This document shows, piece after piece, positions 57,054-64,000 of a DNA stretch of 64,000 nt. Origin of the DNA: Citrobacter freundii. GTDB taxonomy: Bacteria; Pseudomonadota; Gammaproteobacteria; Enterobacterales; Enterobacteriaceae. The stretch spans positions 4,402,001-4,466,000 of the forward strand of contig NZ_CP099222.1 of the NCBI RefSeq assembly GCF_029717145.1, given 5' to 3'. Below the pieces are notes generated by a model. It was not told the DNA's origin. It worked only from the letters and a program-made list of their open reading frames with translations, and searched no databases. Within the stretch, counting starts at the first letter, position 1; every line of letters begins with the position of its first letter. The position numbers and the translations under genes were made by a program.

Positions 57054-57899
57054 ATGAGTCAAACATCAACCTTGAAAGGCCAGTGCATTGCTGAATTCCT
57101 CGGTACCGGGTTGTTGATTTTCTTCGGTGTGGGCTGTGTTGCTGCACTCAAAGTCGCTGGGGCGACTTTTGGGCAGTGGGAAATCAGTATCATCTGGGGT
57201 CTGGGGGTAGCGATGGCTATCTATCTGACGGCAGGCGTTTCTGGTGCACACCTGAATCCGGCGGTCACAATCGCACTTTGGCTGTTTGCCTGCTTTGATA
57301 AGCGTAAAGTCGTACCTTTTATCATTTCACAAATTGCCGGCGCCTTTTGCGCAGCGGCTTTGGTTTACGGGCTTTATTACAATCTTTTCATCGATTTCGA
57401 ACAAACCAACCATATCGTGCGCGGTAGCGCTGAAAGCCTCAATCTGGCAGGGACATTCTCAACATATCCAAACCCGCATATCAATTTTGTGCAGGCCTTC
57501 GCAGTTGAAATGGTCATTACCGCTATTCTGATGGGGCTGATTTTGGCACTGACCGACGATGGTAACGGTGTGCCACGTGGTCCACTGGCGCCGCTGCTGA
57601 TCGGTTTATTGATCGCAGTTATTGGTGCCTCTATGGGACCACTGACCGGTTTTGCAATGAACCCGGCACGTGACTTCGGACCGAAACTCTTCGCCTGGAT
57701 GGCTGGATGGGGTGAGATTGCCTTCACGGGCGGTCGCGATATTCCTTACTTCCTGGTACCGGTGTTTGGCCCGATTACCGGCGCGATTTTGGGCGCATGG
57801 GCATATCGCAAACTGATTGGTCGCCATTTGCCGTGCGATGTCTGCGCGATTGAAGAGAAAGACGTCGCGGCCAACACTCAACAAAAAGCTTCGCAGTAA
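57054..57899 (+). CDS. glpF: Glycerol facilitator
   Basis: GlpF is the aquaglyceroporin that lets glycerol diffuse through the inner membrane. Six membrane helices and the two half-helices with NPA motifs, HLNPAVT (about 66) and GFAMNPARD (about 201), are present. The Asp of the second motif favours glycerol over water. Length 281 equals E. coli. It is the first gene of glpFKX, 21 bases before glpK. Confidence 0.98.
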   Translation: MSQTSTLKGQCIAEFLGTGLLIFFGVGCVAALKVAGATFGQWEISIIWGLGVAMAIYLTAGVSGAHLNPAVTIALWLFACFDKRKVVPFIISQIAGAFCAAALVYGLYYNLFIDFEQTNHIVRGSAESLNLAGTFSTYPNPHINFVQAFAVEMVITAILMGLILALTDDGNGVPRGPLAPLLIGLLIAVIGASMGPLTGFAMNPARDFGPKLFAWMAGWGEIAFTGGRDIPYFLVPVFGPITGAILGAWAYRKLIGRHLPCDVCAIEEKDVAANTQQKASQ

Positions 57900-59429
<1,530 letters not shown>

Positions 59430-59436
59430 CCCGTCA

Positions 59437-59510
59437 TTGCCGGATGGCACGGCCTACTGATACGAATCTGACGTAGGCCGGATAAGACGCGTTAGCGTCG
59501 CCATCCAGCA
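59437..59510. repeat. BIME between glpK and glpX
   Basis: TTGCCGGATGGCACGGCCTAC and ACGTAGGCCGGATAAGACGCG with GCCATCCAGCA form two REP units inside the glpFKX operon, a likely cause of lower glpX levels. Confidence 0.82.
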
Positions 59511-59606
59511 ATATCTTCGTGCGGGGCAATCCCGCACACACATCAATAATCCCGCCCTCTCCCCTGTGCTACACTTCGCGCCATTCCTTTCTGCTACGAG
59601 TTTGCA

Positions 59607-60617
59607 ATGAGACGAGAACTTGCCATTGAATTTTCACGCGTAACCGAAGCGGCAGCGCTGGCTGGCTATAAATGGCTGGGACGCGGCGATAAAAATACCG
59701 CCGACGGCGCAGCGGTGCACGCCATGCGTATTATGCTCAACCAGGTCAATATTGACGGCACCATCGTGATTGGCGAAGGTGAAATTGATGAAGCGCCGAT
59801 GCTGTTTATCGGTGAGAAAGTCGGTACCGGTCACGGCGATGCCGTAGACATTGCGGTCGACCCTATCGAAGGTACGCGCATGACGGCAATGGGCCAGGCG
59901 AATGCGCTGGCGGTCCTCGCAGTTGGTGACAAAGGCTGTTTCCTCAACGCGCCAGATATGTACATGGAGAAGTTGATTGTCGGCCCTGGAGCCAAAGGGG
60001 CTATCGACCTGAACCTGCCGCTGGAAACAAACCTACGTAATGTTGCCGCCGCACTCAACAAGCCGCTCGGCGATCTGACCGTGACGATTCTGGCCAAACC
60101 TCGCCACGATGAGGTGATCGCAGAGATGGCGAAGCTTGGCGTTCGCGTGTTCGCCATTCCCGATGGCGACGTCGCAGCCTCCATTCTGACCTGTATGCCA
60201 GACAGCGAAGTTGACGTGCTGTACGGCATTGGCGGCGCACCGGAAGGTGTCGTTTCTGCCGCCGTCATCCGCGCGCTGGACGGCGACATGCAGGGTCGTT
60301 TGCTGGCACGTCATGACGTCAAAGGCGACAGCGAAGAAAACCGCCGTATCGGCGAACAGGAACTGGCCCGCTGCCAGGCGATGGGCATTGAAGCCGGTAA
60401 AGCGCTGCGTCTGGATGAAATGGCACGTAGCGATAACGTTATCTTCTCCGCCACCGGGATCACCAAAGGTGATCTGTTGGATGGAATCAGCCGTAAAGGC
60501 AATATCGCCACCACCGAAACGCTGCTGATCCGCGGCAAGTCGCGCACGATCCGTCGTATTCAATCCATCCACTACCTTGATCGCAAAGATCCTGATGTGC
60601 AGGCGCATATCCTGTAA
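59607..60617 (+). CDS. glpX: Class II fructose-1,6-bisphosphatase
   Basis: GlpX hydrolyses fructose 1,6-bisphosphate using Mn2+, a second gluconeogenic phosphatase beside Fbp. Metal-binding motifs GEGEIDEAPM and DPIEGTRMTAMG are present, and the C-terminal part has IGGAPEGVVSAAVIRALD. Length 336 equals E. coli. It follows glpK after a 177-base gap holding a BIME and possibly its own promoter. Confidence 0.98.
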   Translation: MRRELAIEFSRVTEAAALAGYKWLGRGDKNTADGAAVHAMRIMLNQVNIDGTIVIGEGEIDEAPMLFIGEKVGTGHGDAVDIAVDPIEGTRMTAMGQANALAVLAVGDKGCFLNAPDMYMEKLIVGPGAKGAIDLNLPLETNLRNVAAALNKPLGDLTVTILAKPRHDEVIAEMAKLGVRVFAIPDGDVAASILTCMPDSEVDVLYGIGGAPEGVVSAAVIRALDGDMQGRLLARHDVKGDSEENRRIGEQELARCQAMGIEAGKALRLDEMARSDNVIFSATGITKGDLLDGISRKGNIATTETLLIRGKSRTIRRIQSIHYLDRKDPDVQAHIL

Positions 60618-60635
60618 CAAATTTGTTTGATTGAG

Positions 60636-60665
60636 CCTTCCAGTCCTTCGGGGCTGGAAATCTTT
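60636..60665 (+). terminator. Terminator of glpFKX
   Basis: CTTCCAG...CTGGAA with a TTCG tetraloop region is followed by ATCTTT, about 20 bases after the glpX stop. The T run is interrupted, so strength is uncertain. Confidence 0.6.
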
Positions 60666-60712
60666 CGTGCAACGAACGAAGATAAGGCAATCAAAGCAGA
60701 CAGGAGGACACC

Positions 60713-61459
60713 ATGGCAGATTGGGTAACAGGCAAAGTCACTAAGGTACAGAACTGGACCGACGCCCTGTTTAGTTTGACCGTGCGCGCGCCGGTTCTCC
60801 CCTTCACTGCGGGTCAGTTCACCAAGCTTGGTCTGGAGATCGACGGCGAACGCGTCCAGCGCGCCTATTCCTACGTGAATGCACCAGACAACCCCGATTT
60901 AGAGTTTTATCTGGTGACAGTGCCTGACGGGAAGCTGAGTCCACGTCTGGCCGCGCTAAAACCTGGCGATAACGTACAGGTGGTCAGTGAAGCCGCGGGG
61001 TTCTTTGTGCTGGATGAAGTCCCCGATTGCGATACGCTGTGGATGCTGGCAACCGGCACGGCGATCGGCCCGTACTTATCCATTCTGCAACTGGGCAAAG
61101 ATGTCGATCGCTTTAAAAATCTGGTGCTGGTCCATGCTGCCCGTTATGCCGCCGATTTAAGCTACCTGCCGCTGATGCAGGCGCTGGAAAAGCGTTACGA
61201 AGGGAAATTACGTATTCAGACCGTCGTCAGCCGTGAAACAGCTGCAGGTTCGCTTACTGGCCGCGTTCCCGCACTGATTGAAAGCGGTGAGCTGGAAAAA
61301 GCAGTCGGTCTGCCGATGGATACCGCCACCAGCCATGTGATGCTCTGTGGGAACCCACAGATGGTACGCGATACCCAGCAGTTGCTGAAAGATACCCGGC
61401 AGATGACCAAACACCTGCGTCGCCGACCGGGCCATATGACCGCTGAGCATTACTGGTAA
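60713..61459 (+). CDS. fpr: Ferredoxin/flavodoxin-NADP+ reductase
   Basis: Fpr passes electrons from NADPH to flavodoxin or ferredoxin, supplying radical-SAM activation, biotin and methionine synthase repair. The FAD-binding RAYSYVNAPD and the nucleotide segment LWMLATGTAIGPYLSIL are present. The C-terminus ends AEHYW, with the terminal Trp stacking on the flavin. Length 248 equals E. coli, where it belongs to the SoxRS regulon. A strong AGGAGG ribosome site precedes the ATG. Confidence 0.97.
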   Translation: MADWVTGKVTKVQNWTDALFSLTVRAPVLPFTAGQFTKLGLEIDGERVQRAYSYVNAPDNPDLEFYLVTVPDGKLSPRLAALKPGDNVQVVSEAAGFFVLDEVPDCDTLWMLATGTAIGPYLSILQLGKDVDRFKNLVLVHAARYAADLSYLPLMQALEKRYEGKLRIQTVVSRETAAGSLTGRVPALIESGELEKAVGLPMDTATSHVMLCGNPQMVRDTQQLLKDTRQMTKHLRRRPGHMTAEHYW

Positions 61460-61481
61460 GGGTGTTTGCCTGAAGTCACTT

Positions 61482-61518
61482 TTGCCGGATGGTGGCTTCG
61501 CCTTATCCGGCCTACGGG
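61482..61518. repeat. REP element after fpr
   Basis: TTTGCCGGATGGTGGCTTCG and CCTTATCCGGCCTACGGG form a REP hairpin. A partial unit (GCCATCTGGCA) follows before the yiiR stop. Confidence 0.75.
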
Positions 61519-61545
61519 TGACACTTTCGCCATCTGGCATTGTAT

Positions 61546-61968
61546 TCACGCTTTGTACTTCACGTCCTGCGTATCCTTACCAAACTTATTCTCGCCCTGG
61601 GTGCCAACAAACGCGCCCAGGTCAATCAGCATGCCGACCAGAATCAACGTGGGGACAAAGCGTCCGACGACCCACGGCAAGACGCTGGGTAACATCGTCC
61701 AATTTCCTGCCAGCAGCATCCACGCCAGAATCATCAATAGCGCCCATGCGCCAGAGCGTCCCCGATCATGCAGGCGTTTTACCGTCACCGCCGCTGTCGG
61801 CCATAACAAGCACACCAGGCAAAAAGCCGCTGTCTGAATATCGAGAAGTTTTTTACTCGCCAGCGAGAACAGAACCAGCATACCGACAATCCAGAGGCCG
61901 ACCCAAATCCAGAAATCACGGCGTCCAATACGCCCTTTAATTGAGAATAACCACTGCTGTATGGTCAT
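61546..61968 (-). CDS. yiiR: DUF805 inner-membrane protein YiiR
   Basis: This 140-residue protein has the DUF805 pattern: the short amphipathic FSIKGRIGRRDFWIWVGLW start, then hydrophobic segments at about 20-42, 48-62, 75-90 and 98-120, and the motif TVKRLHDRGRSGAWALL typical of the family. The C-terminus is six residues shorter than in E. coli YiiR. Its function is not known. It stands alone and converges with fpr. Confidence 0.92.
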   Translation of the reverse strand: MTIQQWLFSIKGRIGRRDFWIWVGLWIVGMLVLFSLASKKLLDIQTAAFCLVCLLWPTAAVTVKRLHDRGRSGAWALLMILAWMLLAGNWTMLPSVLPWVVGRFVPTLILVGMLIDLGAFVGTQGENKFGKDTQDVKYKA

Positions 61969-62034
61969 GTAAGTTCCTTTATTATTACCTTCAAGAACAG
62001 CTTACCCTTTTGACAAGCCCGACGGTTTTGCTCT

Positions 62035-62157
<123 letters not shown>

Positions 62158-62193
62158 TTTAATCGTGGTCAGTCATAATGAAAGGTACGATTG

Positions 62194-62793
62194 ATGAAGC
62201 AAGGATTTACTCTGTTTTTATTATTGTTTTCAGCCCTGTCCGCAAGCCCTGTGGCTCGGGCGGAAGTGCCCTCGACGGCAACCACTGCCCCCTATCTGCT
62301 GGCGGGCGCGCCGACGTTTGATCTGTCGATCAGCCAATTTCGTGAAAACTTTAATACGCAGAATCCGAAGCTTGCATTAAATGAATTCCGCGCCATCGAC
62401 AGCAGCCGCGATAAGGCAAATCTCACCCGAGCAGCCAGTAAAATCAATGAAAACCTGTATGCGTCATCAGCCCTTGAGCGCGGGACGTTGAAAATTAAAA
62501 GCATGCAGATCACCTGGCTGCCGATCCAGGGGCCGGAACAAAAGGCAGCCAAAGCCAAAGCGCTGGAGTACATGAGTGCCGTCATCCGCACCGTAGCCCC
62601 CTTACTGACCAAAGAACAAACTCAGAAAAAACTGCAAAAATTGCTCACTGCAGGCAAAAGTAAGCATTACTACGCAGAAACCGAGGGTGCAATTCGCTAT
62701 GTCGTGGCAGATAACGGCGAAAAAGGGCTGACCTTCGCTGTTGAACCGATTAAGCTGGCGCTATCTGAAAATCTCGAAGGGTCGAATAAATGA
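62194..62793 (+). CDS. yiiQ: Periplasmic DUF1454 protein YiiQ
   Basis: This 199-residue protein begins with a signal peptide (MKQGFTLFLLLFSALSASPV, cut near ARA) and is otherwise soluble and basic, so it is probably periplasmic. The start is the ATG at 62194, not the TTG one codon before. The sequence follows E. coli YiiQ closely, including LTRAASKINENLYASSALER and YVVADNGEKGLTFAVEPIKL. No function is known to me. It lies 108 bases before tpiA. Confidence 0.93.
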   Translation: MKQGFTLFLLLFSALSASPVARAEVPSTATTAPYLLAGAPTFDLSISQFRENFNTQNPKLALNEFRAIDSSRDKANLTRAASKINENLYASSALERGTLKIKSMQITWLPIQGPEQKAAKAKALEYMSAVIRTVAPLLTKEQTQKKLQKLLTAGKSKHYYAETEGAIRYVVADNGEKGLTFAVEPIKLALSENLEGSNK

Positions 62794-62901
62794 CAAAAAG
62801 CAAAGCCTTCATGATGATCAATCTCTATACTGTTTCACAGACCATGCTGCCCTGACGGGCGGCCATCTTCCTTAATTCGCTGACAAGCGTGGAGAAATGA
62901 A

Positions 62902-63669
62902 ATGCGACATCCTTTAGTGATGGGTAACTGGAAACTGAACGGCAGCCGCCACATGGTAAACGAACTGGTTGCTAACCTGCGTAAAGAACTGGCTGGCGTT
63001 GCTGGCTGTGCAGTAGCAATCGCTCCACCGGAAATGTATATCGACCTGGCGAACCACGCCGCTGCCGGTAGCCACATCATCCTGGGCGCGCAGAACGTTG
63101 ACCTGAACCTGTCTGGCGCATTCACCGGTGAAACCAGCGCTGAAATGCTGAAAGATATCGGCGCGAAATACATCATTATCGGTCACTCTGAGCGTCGTAC
63201 TTACCACAAAGAGTCTGACGAACTGATCGCTAAAAAATTCGCCGTGCTGAAAGAGCAGGGTCTGACGCCGGTTCTGTGCATCGGTGAAACCGAAGCAGAA
63301 AACGAAGCGGGCAAAACTGAAGAAGTGTGCGCACGTCAGATCGACGCAGTACTGAAGACTCAGGGCGCAGAAGCATTCGAAGGCGTGGTTATCGCTTACG
63401 AACCTGTATGGGCTATCGGTACCGGCAAATCTGCAACTCCGGCACAGGCTCAGGCTGTTCACAAATTCATCCGTGACCATATTGCTAAAGCTGACGCAAA
63501 AATCGCTGAACAAGTTATCATCCAGTACGGCGGTTCCGTAAACGCAGCTAACGCGGCAGAATTGTTCGCGCAGCCGGACATCGACGGCGCGCTGGTGGGT
63601 GGTGCTTCTCTGAAAGCCGACGCCTTCGCCGTGATCGTTAAGGCAGCTGAAGCCGCTAAACAGGCTTAA
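62902..63669 (+). CDS. tpiA: Triosephosphate isomerase
   Basis: TpiA interconverts dihydroxyacetone phosphate and glyceraldehyde 3-phosphate. Catalytic residues are Lys11 (GNWKLNG), His95 (IIGHSERR) and Glu167 ([11 protein letters not shown]), and the phosphate loop is QYGGSVN. Length 255 equals E. coli. Codon use is that of a highly expressed gene. It directly serves the glycerol route of the nearby glpFK. Confidence 0.99.
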   Translation: MRHPLVMGNWKLNGSRHMVNELVANLRKELAGVAGCAVAIAPPEMYIDLANHAAAGSHIILGAQNVDLNLSGAFTGETSAEMLKDIGAKYIIIGHSERRTYHKESDELIAKKFAVLKEQGLTPVLCIGETEAENEAGKTEEVCARQIDAVLKTQGAEAFEGVVIAYEPVWAIGTGKSATPAQAQAVHKFIRDHIAKADAKIAEQVIIQYGGSVNAANAAELFAQPDIDGALVGGASLKADAFAVIVKAAEAAKQA

Positions 63670-63677
63670 GTTGTTGT

Positions 63678-63698
63678 AAGGGGGGCATTGCCCCCCTT
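63678..63698 (+). terminator. Hairpin after tpiA
   Basis: AAGGGGGGC/GCCCCCCTT forms a 9-bp stem with an ATT loop, 8 bases after the tpiA stop. The T run is short (TTGT), but the stem is strong. It separates tpiA from the convergent transporter gene. Confidence 0.75.
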
Positions 63699-63710
63699 GT
63701 CATCTCCGCG

Positions 63711-64000
63711 TTACCAATATCCCAGCCAGTGCCACCAGAAGGCACCCGTTACCCCCCAGATAGTCAGGTTGGCCACACTCATCACCAGCCCTGTTTTCCA
63801 CCACTCAGCCAGCGTAACGTAACCCGAGCCAAAAATGATGGGCGCAGTACCTGTGCCGTAGTGCGTGAGCGACATCATCAACGAGGATGAGAATCCCAGC
63901 ATCAGGCCAAGCAGCGCCGGAGGCGCACCGAGACCTAATCCCGCCGCGAAGAACGCCGCGAACATCGCCGTAATATGCGCGGTAGTGCTGGCAAAAAAGT
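63711..64000 (-). CDS. DASS-family anion transporter, C-terminal part
   Basis: The visible 95 residues are the end of a membrane carrier of the divalent anion:sodium symporter family (relatives CitT, TtdT, YbhI, SodiT). The segment FASTTAHITAMFAAFFAAGL, then SLTHYGTGTAPIIFGSGYV with the family's Thr-Gly turn, and a final WWHWLGYW are characteristic. Three hydrophobic stretches are seen. The N-terminal part lies beyond the window, so the ATG at 63965 is internal. The substrate, probably a dicarboxylate or citrate-like anion, cannot be told. E. coli K-12 has cdh at this place. Confidence 0.85.
   Translation of the reverse strand, partial: FFASTTAHITAMFAAFFAAGLGLGAPPALLGLMLGFSSSLMMSLTHYGTGTAPIIFGSGYVTLAEWWKTGLVMSVANLTIWGVTGAFWWHWLGYW

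Overview
The window is core chromosome of an enterobacterium close to Escherichia, Salmonella and Citrobacter. Gene order follows the E. coli K-12 coaA-to-tpiA segment almost gene for gene, in reverse orientation, and most proteins look very close to their E. coli counterparts as I remember them. A Citrobacter-like species is my best guess, but no gene fixes the genus.

Layout. 1-2805: coaA (5' end cut by the window edge), birA, murB. 2913-8652: a complete rRNA operon on the minus strand (promoters P1 and P2, boxA, 16S, tRNA-Ile, tRNA-Ala, 23S, 5S, terminators T1 and T2). 8703-13919: murI, btuB with its cobalamin riboswitch, trmA, yijD, fabR. 14114-16615: sthA, oxyR and the divergent small RNA OxyS. 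16707-21283: the divergent arginine genes argHBC and argE around shared ARG boxes. 21564-27100: ppc, eptC, yijO. 27087-36709: a sugar PTS and glycyl-radical-enzyme cluster, with frwD-pflC-pflD-frwB-frwC on the minus strand diverging from ptsA-fsaB-gldA. 36828-44991: katG, then the methionine genes metF, metL, metB and metJ with MetJ operators. Between metF and metL lies the scar of a deleted LysR/carboxymuconolactone-decarboxylase pair. 45112-47306: an accessory GPH symporter and KdgM-type porin pair. 47643-56625: rpmE, priA, cytR, ftsN, hslVU, menA, rraA, zapB. 57054-61459: glpFKX and fpr. 61546-64000: yiiR, yiiQ, tpiA and the C-terminal end of a DASS-family anion transporter cut by the window edge. 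REP/BIME palindromes and three ERIC elements sit in the intergenic spaces.

How the genes work together. The PTS cluster reads as one pathway: FrwBCD plus PtsA import and phosphorylate a substrate; PflD, activated by PflC, acts on it by radical chemistry; FsaB cleaves the product; GldA reduces the small carbonyl fragment. PflD has a dehydratase-type active site, not that of pyruvate formate-lyase. A recalled proposal that such enzymes ferment 1,5-anhydroglucitol-6-phosphate fits well. The GPH symporter and KdgM porin form a two-membrane uptake route, probably for acidic oligosaccharides. Arginine and methionine genes each carry their own repressor operators. OxyR, OxyS and KatG form an oxidative-stress set.

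Most of the window is ordinary, and I see no wholly new system. The points most worth a second look are the radical-enzyme cluster and its control region, a shortened OxyS whose 3' loop has lost the motif recalled as pairing with fhlA, a BtuB divergent in its barrel, the LysR/CMD deletion scar, the porin and symporter insertion, and an rRNA spacer carrying Ile and Ala tRNAs where E. coli rrnB carries Glu. Comparisons with E. coli are from memory; no search was run.
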